Source of the DNA: Litomosoides sigmodontis
Taxonomy: Eukaryota > Nematoda > Chromadorea > Rhabditida > Onchocercidae
Assembly: GCA_963070105.1 (NCBI GenBank)
Contig: OY718804.1
Coordinates: forward strand, 10,431,817-10,495,816
Length of the DNA stretch: 64,000 nucleotides
Direction of reading: 5' to 3'
Shown piece by piece: positions 20,416 to 34,628 of the stretch. Within the stretch, counting starts at the first letter, position 1. Each line of letters opens with the position of its first letter. The notes beneath the pieces were generated by a model. That model did not search any database and was not told the origin of the DNA. It worked only from the letters and a program-made list of their open reading frames with translations. Made by a program: the position numbers and the translations under genes.

Positions 20416-22316
20416 TTAGCACAGTTTCAACTGCTGTTTGATGTACATGCTCACTACTTTGAAAACACGCATTTCGAACTCGATTAAATCGCCATGTTCC
20501 AACAACACCTGATCATCCTTTAATCGATCCAACAATGTCACACAAACTACCGCAGCTAAAACATCACGAAATTTAATCATTTAAAATCATACCATTCTTT
20601 ACTCAAAGATCCAGCCAACAAAATTTGGGAAAATCAAAAAACATTAAGTATTTCAACGAGCACATCATTTCGATAAATTGTCTTCAAATTAACACCTTTT
20701 ATATTGCCTCGATTAAACATCGATGCAAAGCACAATGTCTCCATTTCGATATTTCTAACTCCCAAACTATGCAAACGATTGAAAAATGCCAACTTTTGCT
20801 GTTCCGTATATTCACAAAATGCACCATCCAACCTTGCTTGTCCTAGAATTTCCACATAGCATAAATTTCAACGAAATGTTAAATTCAAAAATGCACTGAT
20901 CCCTTTAAAAAAATTTTATGAAAATAAGCTGAAGAAATAAGAACCTAAGCTTGGAGACTTATTATTATTCATTTTGATTTAAAATTAAATATACAACACA
21001 TACCTTCATAAAAATCATCGGTAGAAAATGTTTTCCCAATTTCAACGGGCACTTTTAATTGAAGTGCTACTTTGTGCAATTGTTGATACACTTCTGCATC
21101 GAAGATAGCTGGTCTTAAAATCTGCAACAAATAATTCTTGCATTATTTCAAAGCATAATTCAATTCATTCAAAGGAGATAAGAAATGAAAAGTTCAAGCA
21201 ATTAAGAAAAATTTTAATGAAACACTAAACTTTTGACCCATAATATACTGCACGTGTTTATCAAGCAATTCACTATTCAATCCTCCGTTGGAAAGTACCA
21301 CGGTACCAGGTGCAGTACCAACACCACCTGACGTACCCATTCTTATTGCTGTCACGTTTTGTGCTTTTGCATAATATAATAATTTGATCAATTCCACAAT
21401 GATAACACTTAACGACGGTACACCTATGCCATGCTGAAGTGATCCTTTCCTATTAAATTAAATTAATTTTTCAAGATACGAAATTTTATTCAGATACACA
21501 GAGAGTGGCAAGTGTTGTGAAATTAAAGGATTAACCGTTTCCTATTAAATGCATGATCTAAAAAATTAATTTTGTGAAAGGAACAATTCATATTACTCTT
21601 TGACAGAGGAAAAAAAACGATCATATAAATAGAGAAAGATGTATCGGTTAAGGAAAACCAAAACTAACATTAACCCAAAGCACTTGTCCCGTTTTATACA
21701 TCACGTAACGATCGGTTGTACTCAAATTCTTGGATATAATTATGCCGAGTTCTTTGGCAAACGTTTCCGCATAATTCCTCATTCGTCTCATACTTCCACC
21801 CATACAGACAAACTGTAATTAATTGTTCTAAGTCCGTTCGTAATGACCCCTACAGCAGTACCGTTCGCTTGGTAAAGCAAAAATATTATCTCACTGAGAC
21901 ATATCGAAGTCTCTGAAATGTATATCTTCAAAAATATATCATATCCAAGTTAATGTAAATTGATTTTTTGGGCATCCTAAAATGGTGAACGTATATGGCA
22001 TGGTTCTATCAGTAATGGATGTCTACCACATTTTACGATACAAATATACTTTCTGCACTCAGTTTTCAACTACGTTTAACATTTTGCTAGAAATTAATTT
22101 TAAATAAATGTGCGATAAAACAATGAATGTTTTGATCGTCGGGTATTTGATATCAATTTTGATTTTAAAGACAATACAATTTCAAGGAGTAACCTTAACA
22201 TCGCCATACATCTTCGGAATATCAATTGCACTCTTCGTAATACCGAGATGGTGAAAATGATCATCCGATTGCTTTTCCAATGTTGGATTATTGATTTGTA
22301 CCATTTTGCTGTTCAT
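20416..22316 (-). CDS. upp-1: Uridine phosphorylase, complete
   Basis: Cytosolic enzyme of pyrimidine salvage: uridine + phosphate gives uracil + ribose-1-phosphate. Exons 22194-22316, 21669-21812, 21231-21433, 21004-21113, 20696-20842 and 20416-20555 sum to 867 bases (288 residues) with every phase consistent. Landmarks in order: MYGDVKFVCMGGSMRRM (phosphate-binding region), TDRYVMYKTGQVL, HGIGVPSLSVIIVELIKLLY, IRMGTSGGVGTAPGTVV (phosphate/ribose site), DFYEGQARLDGAFCEYT (uracil-recognition region), GVRNIEMETLCFASMF (ribose-binding IEME), and AAVVCVTLLDRL. Exon 4 uses a TTTTAAG acceptor; the more typical TTGCAG eight bases upstream breaks the frame. The start MNSKMVQ is the first ATG after an in-frame break and a possible TGTTAG acceptor. 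Confidence 0.94.
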
Positions 22317-25226
22317 TTTTTCACCCTTTAACTTCCTAACATTTTAATAGAATAAAATAAAATGATGAAGGATGAAGGAAGCGTTCTTTGCGGCCGTCTC
22401 TTTGATGTCATCGTTAGTTGTGTGGTTTAACACTGATAGGAAGTAATTAAACAGTAAAAATTTAACAATATTTGCATACTTTCTTATGCTATTATGCCAG
22501 TAATATTAATCGTTTGAAATCGCTTCATGGACTTTTACCAAACATTCCGACATCGTTAAAGACGAAAAGCATAAGCAGCGCTCCAGTCAGAGGAATGTGA
22601 ATTGCAAAGTATCACTTTCACTCCGTAAATTACATCCCAATATGAGTCACCCTCATTTTGCGTCTATCTATTCAACGAGGCAAGATGGAAGACGGGGAAT
22701 TTTTCATGAATTATGCAAAATATGAAGAACTTCATGATTTTCCCCGCAGGCTCCTCTTTTTTACTTTCAACATTAGCGATGTCTTTCTTTCCTCAAAAAT
22801 TTTCAGCTCATCGAAACCGTTAAGTTAGGGAAGAGAAATGGAGGAAGTGTGGTCGCTACTTATCATAAATTTCTCCTACCGACACTGTCTGCTTGACGCA
22901 GTAATATGCCCTATCCTATCCTTTACCAGGTAGCGGTATTCTCTTTTTAATTTCCACCGGCAGTGACACATCCCTCATTTCAGTAACAGTTAGCTCATAG
23001 CCAAGCATTAGCTGAAGCAAGCAGGAGAGGAGAAAAGTGATGAAACCAACAAGAAAAAAAGACTGACAAGGAAACAAGTTAGTGGAGTGAGAATGCATGT
23101 GCGCTCTTCACTCACTCAACGAAATCAATGAACTGTCATCGATTTCAACCACATGAAAGATCATGTAGGAGTAGTAGGAGTAGGAGATCGGTTACCGCCA
23201 GATGACCCTTTTCATGCATTTTCAATTTCACTTGCAACCTTATCTCCGGAGACGTCGGCGAATAGCATGAATTATCATCCGTAATTTCTAACTTCCGCTA
23301 CATAGACTTGTGCTGCAGCATCACCACAAATTCATTCCTTTTTATGGCACAGTAGCAGATCCACAAGTGCCACTAACATTCAAATATTAAACAAAAATAT
23401 TGATTTCGTCACAGTACACTGTTTTACGCATCGAACGTGTGCTTTTCTTTCTGTCATTGATTTCCCCAAGGTTCGTTACCCATGCACAGATACTCCTCTA
23501 ACCTTCCTGTTCAGCCGATTACTCTTCACTATTCTTTCCCACATTATTTTTATTAACGAACAATTCAACCTGTCTACTTTTACCTTCCCGCATTCCATCA
23601 ACCTAATCTTGATGAACTACGAACAAATGAATAATCTAAAGCGTTTTAAATGATGAAAACGAATTATGAATTTTAAGCGATTAGAAACTTCACAGACAAA
23701 AACCTTACAGAGGACCTTTTCTATAGCAAACATTACATTGATCCACCGTAACAAGAAAACAGTTTTTAAATCCAATCTATCACTCTATCGATAATCAACG
23801 GTTGGCATTAATTATAAATCTTAAATGTACTAATTCCTTCTCCCCAACCCCTCAAAAAGATTGTTAAACAATAGCGAAAGTTAGACTCTCTCATACCGAT
23901 AGGAAGCACAACCAGTCGTTAAGTTTATAAATAACAAATGTTAGGAGTCATCAAGTCAAATATATACCTTGTATATAACACTAATATCAATCAGATAAAT
24001 GTATACGCGTGCAAAAAACGATGCAAATCATTAAATACATTTTGTGCAAGGAAGAGAATACAGATTAACGGTGGTAGTGACAACTGAAATATTCTTTTTA
24101 AAACCACGGGATAAACAAAACCAACCGCACTATATCTCATTTCCTTAGTGATTTACGATTACCAAGGAAAACAAAATGAAACCATGTAACTAAATCACAG
24201 GTCATCTAGCCGTTTTCATATAAAGCAAAAAGATTCACCTTCAGATAAACAGAATTTTGAAATAAAAAACAAAATAACCGGACATATATTACAGACAGAT
24301 ATCTTCAAAAACTTTAAATCATAACTAAAATTATTAATACAACTAAAACTGTCAACCCGTTAATGACTAAGAACAGTATGACTATAAAGAGAATCGTTAG
24401 ATTATGAATTTGATATGGATACATACAAATAAAACCAATTAAAAGAAAAATCAGTAATATTAGAATTTTTTGGACACCATTATGATAATGATAAGGCCTA
24501 ACAGTTATTTTCATAAATGATCAGACACAGACGACAAACGAATAAAAGCTGTACATAATATGAATCCTATAAGTTGTCAATCATCTACTTTGTTCTTGAA
24601 ATTGAGCACAATCTGGATTTGTCTGAATAATGACGTTATGTGTGCTGCAAAACTTACTCGCCATTTTCCCTGCCAAAATAAATGATCATTTTCATGCACG
24701 TCTTGCATAAGTTTAATTTGCACACTTCACAGTTTGCAAACTTCATGTATTCAATATTGAATGTAGATCAGTTGCGGATGATGTCCTTGAACACTGCAGC
24801 GGAACATTGGAACGTATTGTTTCGACTTCTTCAGACTGCTAAAAAAAACAGCTTTCGTCATTTTTTCGATAATAAATATGAGAAATAGCATAACCTAATT
24901 TTTTCAAATTTTTCAAATTGCTTCGCCAGATGCACCAATAAACTTTCTCGGTTTCAATCAGCTCGTCACTTACCACATTCATAAAAAATCATTTTTTTCC
25001 GCATTTTGTGCAAAAAATATTTTTTCAATTTTTTTCGTATTTTGAGAAATGTATTTATAATGCACTTCAGAGTACTCCACATTTCCAACATAAAACCAAA
25101 ATATTTGCATCCATTGCAACTGGTTAGATTTCAAAGGAGGTTTACTTAAATCGCCAGAAATTCACCGCTTAGAAAACAGAGTAATTTATTGCATTCGAAG
25201 ATCAGTTTTAGTAAAAAAGATTACTA
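22317..25226. other. Upstream of uridine phosphorylase / 3' of TRIP11: no gene found
   Basis: About 2.9 kb, very AT-rich, with short open frames only. A hydrophobic 66-codon frame at 24314-24514 (-) has no splice context and looks like AT-rich chance sequence. It should contain the uridine phosphorylase promoter and the TRIP11 3' UTR. Confidence 0.5.
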
Positions 25227-28200
25227 TCACTCCAATTCACTGTTTTGTTTCAAAATTTTTCTTGATTTATCAGGAATAAATATTCTGTCACCAGTTTCAT
25301 AAATTGCTATTTTGGGTGCCTGGAATTTCCACACTTTAAACGTTGGAATGAAATCAAACTTTATTTGACCTGCTATCTCCACTTATTGTTATAATATTTC
25401 CATATAGAAAATCTCATAGTCTTTCTGTTGCTAATGTCAAATTTCCATTAAGTTTTTAAGAATATTTAAACCCTTTTTGGCACTAACCTGAACAGGAAGA
25501 GAGTGAGACGTTGTTAAAGATTCTTTCTCCAAGAAACGAACAAACTGCTCTGCCAAAGAAACGTTCGGTTGAGAAAGCCTTGATGAAGTACCGAAACCAA
25601 ACCATCCTCTTGAAGAAGAATGACTTGCAGCGTTAATTTTTGCTATGTCCTGAAAACAAAACGAAAAATAATCCAAGTCAAAATAACACAGAATTAGACT
25701 TTCGAAAAAAATTCGTAGACTGATTCCAATTCTTCACCTGTTTTCCATTCATCAAATTTAAAACTGACTTTCTTCAATCTATTTTCAAATTGAAACAAAT
25801 AGCCAAACTAGAATCACGAATATTACCTCTTGCGAATAACCTAGCACCGAAGCCAATAAGACAGCAATTTCTGGTTGCTTATCTTTGTCAGCAGTAAAAT
25901 AAGACATAAAGAGTTGACGTAATACTTGGTCGTCAATGGTATACGATGACACTGATGCTACCGCCAATTGCGCATGTTCGTCGAGACTCGCCTCAAGTTC
26001 CTCAATCATCTACAAAAAATAACATAAAATGAAAAAAAGTGTGTAAGAAACAAACTCATTCCACAGCAAAAAGAAATGAAAGAACGTTTTGGTATGATAA
26101 AGAAACAAACTTCAGCTGAATTGCTTTGATTCAAATTAAGAAACAGACTAATACTTAATTCAACAGCTGTAATTTAACCTACCGCATTCTTCCTAGTAAT
26201 TTCTTCTTTCAGGTGCACAATTCTTTCCTCCAACAATTGCTTTTTGGCCTCAATAGTATCCTGTACCTGCTTAAATTGAGCTATTTCCAGATTCAAATTC
26301 TAAAAAAAGCGCTTGAGTAGGTATCCAAAGAAAAAAAAATATCTGTTTCACAAAGGAATTTTTTTTTGTAGTAGATGTAGACGATTATTCAATTCATCAC
26401 ATTTGATACATTTTTCTTCTACACTCAACATGAAGCAAGCAACTAACGGAATTAAATTTGAGTAAAAAAAACAATAAAAAATATACCTCCATGTTTTTTC
26501 TCATCTCCGCAACAGTATTTTCGTATTGTAACATCTGTGCTTCATGATCTATGCCTATATCGCGCAAAACATTTTGTAAATTTGAGAGTGCCATTTTCGT
26601 ATCAGCTAATGTTTTCTCCCGTTCTCGTAATCTATTAACGATGGACACTTTCTCATTCTTTATAAAATCCAATTCTTCAGTCAGTTCGGCAATTTGTCGC
26701 TGAAATATCGCAGTATAAAAAAGAACAAAGCTTGTTAACCAAAAATCATAACCTCTTGTAGAGAAAGCCTCCGGTCACTTTCTTTAAAGAAAAAATGCCG
26801 CAGACAACTGCACAGAGAAACCATTGTTTCAAGAATGAAAATATCAAACTTTACTTCCTGTTTTACGTCTCATTATCCAAATAAATATTCAAATTTTTCT
26901 ACCTCTTCGTTTGCTGAATTAAAAATATTTTCAATAAAAAACAAAATCCCATCAATACAACTTATAGTATTATAATCGTTACAGAACTCACAATCTATAT
27001 ACCTGATATGCATTAACAGATTCTGTAACACTATCTGCTGATTCTTCTGTTTTTTGTTCTAATATCCTAATTCGTTGCCTTAATTCAGTTTCTCGTTCTT
27101 CTCCAGCTAGGGCTTCCATAGTCGATGTTTCTTCCATAGTTAACAAATGATCACGCAATCTTTCACATTCTCTTAACGCTTTATCCCGTGCTTCTACGCA
27201 ACTAAAAATTACAAGCATTTGAAAGACTAACAAAAAGTAAGGGTTACGTGCAAAAATTTGTCTTTCAAATTAATCATACTTTTTCAATTCTTGTTCCAAG
27301 ACAGAGAGTTTTTCAGTATATGTGGCAAAAGTAGTGCTTTGCTGCTCTTTCTCGACAAGTACCGCCTGCAACTGAGTATGATATTTAACACTTTCAGCAT
27401 GCTTCTGCTCCACCAACGCAATTAATTCAAGCCGAAGCCTTTCGGCTTCTCTTACTTGCGTTGATACCTGAAAAAATTGCATAATTAACAAGAATTGGCA
27501 ATAGAAAAGCAACCAACTAAATTCAAGGACATAAATTAATTTTAATAAAATCTTTCCTTTTTGGGCTTTCCTATAATCCACTTTTTTAAGTGGCTGCTTT
27601 ATAATGAGCTAGAAAGGTAATTCATGGAAGTTAGATAAATCATACTCAGCAATGGACCACAAGAATTCATTCAACGTGGAATTAAAAAAAATATCCTGCA
27701 AAAGACCTCATTAAGTTTGTGCTGCAGTTCACAATTTGCTTTTTCCAATTCGCTTTGTCTTTTTACTGCTTCCATTAATTGGGTATTTATATGCAAAAAC
27801 CTTACATTTTCTTCCTTTTCCTGAAATACACATATGTTTAAAACCGCAATACAAAAAATGATTTATCTAACTTTCCAAAAGTTTATGAGTGAACTAACTA
27901 CCACAGATTCGAATCTTTCTTCTGCTGCTTTACTTTGTTGTCGCAACTGATTTACCGTATCCTCTGCTGCTTCTAGCTGAAACAGGGCACTAAATTAGCA
28001 ACATTTACATATGTCGTGTAAAGTAATTTCGTGTAACCTATTCTTTACAAGTTAATCAAAAGAAAGAATAATCACAATACAATCGATTTACCACGTGAAT
28101 TAAGAATAACATAGGAAAGTTAAGATACAAGTTAAATATACAAAAATATAAGTTGTACCATATTTATTATAATTATGTTAAAAGTAAAACCACAGTCAAG

Positions 28201-31200
28201 CACTTACTTTATTCTCAACTTCATCAATAATATTCATGTGTTCTGCATTAGTATTACGCAAAGCTTCTTCATGTTGAGCACTCTGATTTCTTTTTTTTTG
28301 TTCATGTTCTTCTATTGTTTGCTGTATCGAGTCAACTTGCTTGACATTTACCAATTCGTCTCCCTTTAGAAGTTAAAGATTTGCTTTAATTAAAGATATA
28401 TTAATCCGACATTACCAAAGCATATTTAAAGGATATGAAATTTGAAACACAGAGATAACAATAAAATGTAGACAAAGCTTCAAAACAATCTTTCCTTCAC
28501 TTACCTTAACTTCATATAACTGTTCTTCAACCTGCTTCAATTTTTCCTTTGTATGAACAAGATTTCGTTCCAGTTCTAGTTTGTCTCGTTCTAATTCATT
28601 TGCCTAAAAATAAGCAAAATAATATTTAATTTCTAGTGATATGTAGGTTTAAAGCATAAAAAAGTATAAAAACGAACCCAGCTGCGAAGCTGCGCAAAAG
28701 TTTCCGCATGTATATGTTGTTGAGATTGCAAAACGTTCATTTGCACCATCAACTCATCGATACATGTTTGACGTAGATCGAGCTACAGTGTTTCATTTTT
28801 TAACTGAACAAAATAGAACTCAAATAAGACCCCTAGCAATTTGAATTTAGGATAACTTGAAAAATTATATTTGTCAACAAAATTTCCTTAAAAAAATAAC
28901 GAATCCTTTTCCAAACCCAACAAAACCAACTTCTTTATTGAGTTCGTGTTTTTGCCGACGTAATTCTTCACATTCTTCTGTCTTTTCCGTCACAACCGCC
29001 AGAGCTTCACGTAATTCATTCATAATTGTACAGTTATTTGAACCATTTGTTGATGATGACCCATTTGTTGGCGCCGTCGCATCCCAATCTGCCATCTATT
29101 CAGCACCATTAAAATTCAGATCATTTTACACCGCCCTAACACCACTTATTTCAAAACAACCTAATTCATTCAATCACTCAATCATATATCATTTTATACA
29201 AACCTGAAAATTTTATTCTGCAACAGTAAAAATTCACAACACTATAGAATTTCATTAAACAAACAAGTCTAATCTGCTAGTTCAACTGTCAGAAAAACAA
29301 TAAAGGACGTAATCGACACTTCTCTAAATTCGATTTGTTTTTTTCTTAAAAATGCCTCATATAATTATTAATGAATACCAATTTAAGTCATGAATAACGC
29401 AACTTGATTTTCAGGCTAAAAGCTTCCATTAGTAACCTATAGGTAACAAAATTAATTCAAAAGAAAAAAGATTGAAAAATTCGCGAATAAAACACATACC
29501 TTTTCCCATCCATTATTCGAATCTACAGTACCTTCACTACTTGTTGTGACTTTGGCTTCATCACTTTTCAATTCAACAATTTCGGCTGATAGAGCAATAT
29601 CAGATGAACGAGACTGTCTAATTGCTGTTTCCCTCTGACATTCCTCCAATCGACGTTTAGCATCATCACGTGCTTCACTCAACTCTAACAATTGCTCACG
29701 CCATTGTTTTTCCTAATAATATTATTCCAGTCAGCAAAATTCTCAATTTTTCAAACATTTTGTTACTAAAGAAAGCGAAGGGAAATCCAAAAATGACTAA
29801 AATCAGAGAGCAGTGAATTCATGCTTATAGTTGATTTATCTATGATATAACGTACGTGCATATGGTATGCTGTAATATTAAGAATATTAGAGAAACCTTT
29901 AATTCGTGCTCGCTCTGAAGTTGAAAGAATTTCTCCCGGAGACTTTTTAATTCACTGTCGCTATTTTCCAACATATTTCGAATTTCAGCGAATTTATCTA
30001 AACTTGCACCCATTGCTTTGTTGTCCTGGACTAACCTGTTGTTCGATTCTCTGCAACAAATTCATAACAAATAACTAGAGATAACAGAAAAACAAAAGTT
30101 AAAAATAACAAGACCAAAATATGAAAAAAAGTTCCCGTGCAACCTTAATCTGTTCAGTTCTGTATCAATAATACCGATAGCAGATCGGAATCGTTCAACA
30201 TCAGCACGCAGCTTCTCACGATCATCTTTTGAGGCATCCAATTCCGTGCGAAGTCTTTCAACCTCATCCTAAATGCAAAAACAACAAAAATCAAACTGTC
30301 GGTAACAGAATTTACGGATAGACAAATCACGATCTTCTAACAAACTTTTGAGAAGATTAAAAATTGGTATGAAAGTAAGTTGAATTTATAACAACAATGG
30401 GATACAATTTCGAGCCAATAATAATGAATGCAAATTTTCTATTGGCCGAAAACTGAGTGAAATAATGTCTATAAGGAAATCTCCAATAAGTGCTGGTAAA
30501 CGTTAATAAAAATTAGCATACCACAGCATCTGAAGCACTTTTTGTTCTCGAAGTTTCAAATGACAAACGTAACCGTTCAAAGTCAGCCGAAAGTTTTTCA
30601 AGCTGCTGGACGGTTTCAGCATTTTCATTTTTACACATTTCATAACGCTCTTCATATTCAATGAGATTCGCTTTCAAGGCATCTAGTATAAATTTGGAAT
30701 TCAGGTAAGATTCAAAAACTTGAGGAAAACCGAAATATGCGTTAATATGAAATGTTACATTACGTGACTCCGATTAATTTTAGCAGTAATCAGATTTATT
30801 AAGTCCTAACCCAGCAATAAAATGATCTAAAAATAATAATTGAATTCAATGTATACTAAAAAGTGAAAAATTTCCACATTACTTGTAAGTTTTCGGAAAT
30901 GAATCACCTAAATGTCTAATTCCTAAGTCTATGAAATATAACCAGGCAGGAATTTATGGATTTTTTTTAAAAAACTCAGTTCATTACTATGAAACAGTTT
31001 TGCAACTTTCAATCCTAAATCGGTTAATAAATTTCAGAAAAAATTATGAACAAACCAATGCGGGCAGTCAAGTCACGATTCGAGGTAACAACAGAACCAT
31101 GTTCTGCTTTATGGTTTTCAAAGTCTTCATTCAGATCATTGTAAGCTGCTGTAAGTTCAGCATTCTCCCGCCTAAAAATGAAGCTTCATTTCATAAAAAA

Positions 31201-33901
31201 ATGAGTTTGACGTTGGGTGTCTAAAAGCAGACTTCGCTAATTCGCTAATTTTGTAATAATACAAAAAGATTGCTTTTCAGAATAAAAAATTTCTAAAGCA
31301 ATTAACCTGAGTTGTTCTAACTCTCGATCCAATCTTGCTTGCTCCTTTGATTTGCTTTCCGAAACTTCAGCTCGGTTTTGCCATATTACAATTTGTTTGC
31401 TTAGTTCTTCAATGGTTTCTGCCATCTTTGATTCTTCACTGTTTTTACCTTCTTCATGGGACTTTGCCAACAATTGTAAATTCTCCACTTCTCTTTGTAA
31501 CTCCGCAATTTTTGCTCTGAAAAGCATAAACCGAAACTATAAAAACATCATAAATTTCGTAGTACAATGCAATCGAATTGACAGTAATTACCTGCTCTGT
31601 TCTCTCTCGTTAATAATTTCATTTTCAAACTTTTCGCATTGTATATCAATCAGATGATGCATTTCTCCCACTTCAGTTTGCAGTAGGGAAATCTGAGAAC
31701 TGTAAAAACTGATTCTAAAAAGTTTGAACCATTATCAAACTGAAGCATCGATGGTAATTATATCCCTCATTATTTTTAGCAAAAACTTCTTAATGCTTTA
31801 GAATGAACTCTGAAATAAGGGTTATAATTACACTAAGTTTTAGTTATTATGCGTAATCACCACAAAATACTGACTTTTTTCCAGCAATTTCTTCCTGTGT
31901 TGCATCCAGCTGCTTCTGCAAATTTTCACGTTCTTGTTCCAGTTCATGAATCCGTTCACTAAGCACTTTATCCACAGCTTCAAATGTTAACTTGTCTACG
32001 TGATCCGCCTGTAGCTCATTTTCTTCTTGCATGGACTTGATCTACAGGTTACACTTATCACTTTTTAATTTGATACACAAAAGAGCATATTTTATACAAT
32101 AATCAAAGAAATTCGTCAGTCGCTTGTTGCAAGGTTGAAAATCCCAAGAATAAACTGAAGATTAATGCTCTACGTTTTTAATAAATGTGATCGAAAAATG
32201 TTAATCTACTGCAAATCTCACTTTTTCCAATAACAAATTTCGTTCTTTTGTTAAGAAATGGATTTCTTCCCTATGAATATCACTCTCCGAAATATGTTGT
32301 TCAATACAGCGTCCAAGATTTTCTGTTTTTTCATTGACATCCTAGAATTCTTTTGGAAATTCAGTATTTGTTTTAAATCAGCAAATAAAAATGTTCGGTG
32401 TCTGATTACACCTCTAGTTAGTAAACAAGCTTATTATTAGCGTTAATGATCATCTGATAAATACAACCAAATCTAAAAACGTCAAGGTTAGAACACGACA
32501 GATGGATAGAGCACAGTTGCTCCTTAATACATAACAACATACGGTCAAACTTTTCAGCATCAATAACCTTATCATCCTGATTCAGAGACTTCAACTCAGC
32601 AACCGTTTCGTTATGAGCAATAATTAAAGCCGCAATCTCATTTTCAAATTTCGCTTTCTGTTCAGTCAAGTTACGCTCTAGTTCCGATATCTGCAAGAAT
32701 AAAAATACTAATTTTTTTTAAATCACCATGCACGACAGAATAATATAATATTGTTGTCAGAAATCTTAAATTTACAGCTCCAGAACTTATGAATGATTGA
32801 TACCATGAACAAGCAAACCTTGAAAGCATCACTCTTTTCCGACTGTTCATTGGCAAGACGTTTCCAGTGTGCTGCTTCCTTACGCAGCTGATCGATTTCA
32901 TCCCTCATGCGTGCAGCACGAGCGTTATTCGTTGGGAAAAAGTCGTCATCATCTCCATCATCCAATGATTCTTGAACTGCATGATGCATTCGTTCTAACT
33001 CTGCCTATAACTTCATCTTTCTGCCACTTCTCAAATCAAAAACCTTAGGTTCTTCTAGTCCACAAAACATAAAACTTTTTCAAATTGCACATAAAGTACG
33101 CCGTTTCAAAATGCTTAAATGAACTTAAAAAAGGGCGCAGCATAGTATCACATCTAATGATCAAGAAAGAAGTGATAAGTAACATTTTACTTAATCCATA
33201 CCTGCAACGCACGAATTTGAGTGTCACGGCTTTCAATTACACCAGTGTATTTCTCATTCATTGTATCTAATTCGAGATTCTTCGCATAAACCTCTTCCTC
33301 AAGATAACCAATTTTCTTCTTCAACTTCTCCACATTCTCTCTTTCAACATTAAGTCCTCTCTCTGCTTCCAAGAGCTTTTTCCTAACGACCTAAAACAAT
33401 TAAGTACGTTAAATCAAAAAATTTATCAGAAAAGCGGAAATAAAAAAAAAAAACAAAAATTTCCACTAATATAAGCACATCACTGAAAATACATTACATG
33501 CTTGCCAGACGTAATTAACTTGAATTTCATCACTGACAGCACATGGCTATGATAAGGTTAATTATTACTAACCAAGAACGATAGATAATAAAATAATAAT
33601 AATAGAATAAGGATAAGAACGAGAATTAAACAATTAACAGTTAGTTTATATTAATTGATGATAATAGTAAAAGTGGTGATAATAACAATAAGCAAATAAA
33701 GAAACAACGATGCTAATTGGTACTGTAATACAAAACCGATTCTATAAAAAATGGATTTATGTGAATGGCTTTTATCCAGTCAAGCAGCCATACCTGCAAC
33801 TCAGTTTCCGGGTCATTCACTTCCTCCGTAGCCTCATTTAGCACCTCGGATGCGAATTCCGATAACTGCCCCTGAATGTTACGTAGCCAAGAGCCCATCA
33901 T
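25227..33901 (-). CDS. TRIP11: GMAP-210 / TRIP11 golgin
   Basis: A long coiled-coil golgin that tethers vesicles at the cis-Golgi; the C. elegans relative is, from memory, sql-1, which affects intraflagellar transport. About 26 exons, from MMGSWLRNIQGQLSEFASEV (33901) to FIPDKSRKILKQNSELE and stop (exon 25227-25319, phase 0 to the exon ending VQ at about 25492). The middle is almost all heptad-type Glu/Lys/Gln/Leu sequence. Decisive matches to vertebrate GMAP-210 are CERLRDHLLTMEETSTMEAL (about 27.1 kb), the GRAB (Arf1-binding) region DDQVLRQLFMSYFTADKDK (about 25.9 kb), and GWFGFG...LAEQFVRFLEKES (25.5-25.6 kb), corresponding to the human WLGGG...ELFVKFLETES. The N terminus is shorter than in vertebrates. 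It is head-to-head with the amidase at 34.6 kb. Not every exon boundary was resolved. Confidence 0.9.
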
Positions 33902-34628
33902 CGACTCATCTTTTTTTTTCCTTAATTATATAAGCTTCAACTGAGCATCGAAACACACACCCCTCAGAGACACACCTGTCACCCCTACACCTCTCTCCCT
34001 CTTCCGCTAATACAAACAGTTCCAACAAAAGCGAAACTATCTGGAACACTGATGCAAAATCATCGTCTCAAGACCAGGACTGCTTGATTAAACTCGAAAT
34101 TAGTAAACACTGCTTTTTTCTCGCACTATGTTCCTTTTTATTTCTTCGTACAACCCTTTGTCATTACCTTCTTACCTCTCTTTTATGTTCGTCCTCTTAA
34201 ATTAATTAATAATTTGAAAATGAAATGGTAATACAAATTGCAGATTTTCCAATCAACTAATACCGAATTGTTGCCATTGTTATATCAGCAACAAAGATCT
34301 ATCGATTCATGCGCTCTCCAAGAAAAGAAAGCACCAGTTTGCGCCAACATTGCCGGCTTCTCAAACAACAAGGAACGCTTCTGCTGTTGAAAGCGGTTTT
34401 TTTTTTTCAATTTTAATGTGAGATTAACTGAGGTTTATCCCTGCGAATCACTTTAAAGTAAATAAAAAGTTAGAAAATTTCCCCACTAACTTCTCCCTGT
34501 TTATAGTTGGAATGAATTGTAAAAGAGGAATTTAGAAAACGGTCGCACTGGTGCTAGCATTCACGACATTTTTTTTTTTATTAATTAATTTATTATGCAG
34601 CTGAAAATACGTCTGCCGTACCGTACCA
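33902..34628. promoter_or_regulatory. Shared divergent promoter region TRIP11 / NAAA-like
   Basis: 727 bp between two divergent starts, the only space for both promoters. No TATA-like element stands out in the AT-rich background. It contains a CT-rich stretch near 33.99 kb and a 3' splice site (TATTATGCAG) at 34591-34600. Confidence 0.5.
34591..34600 (+). promoter_or_regulatory. Probable trans-splice acceptor, NAAA-like gene
   Basis: TATTATGCAG lies 28 bases before the ATG with no plausible upstream donor. It would remove the out-of-frame ATG inside the site, leaving the ATG at 34629 first in the mRNA. Confidence 0.5.

Noticed and set aside
24314..24514. Very hydrophobic 66-codon frame (-)
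   Set aside because: AT-rich sequence yields Ile/Leu/Phe codons by chance; no partner exons.
28857..29207. Plus-strand 116-codon frame within TRIP11
   Set aside because: Antisense shadow of a coiled-coil exon on the minus strand.
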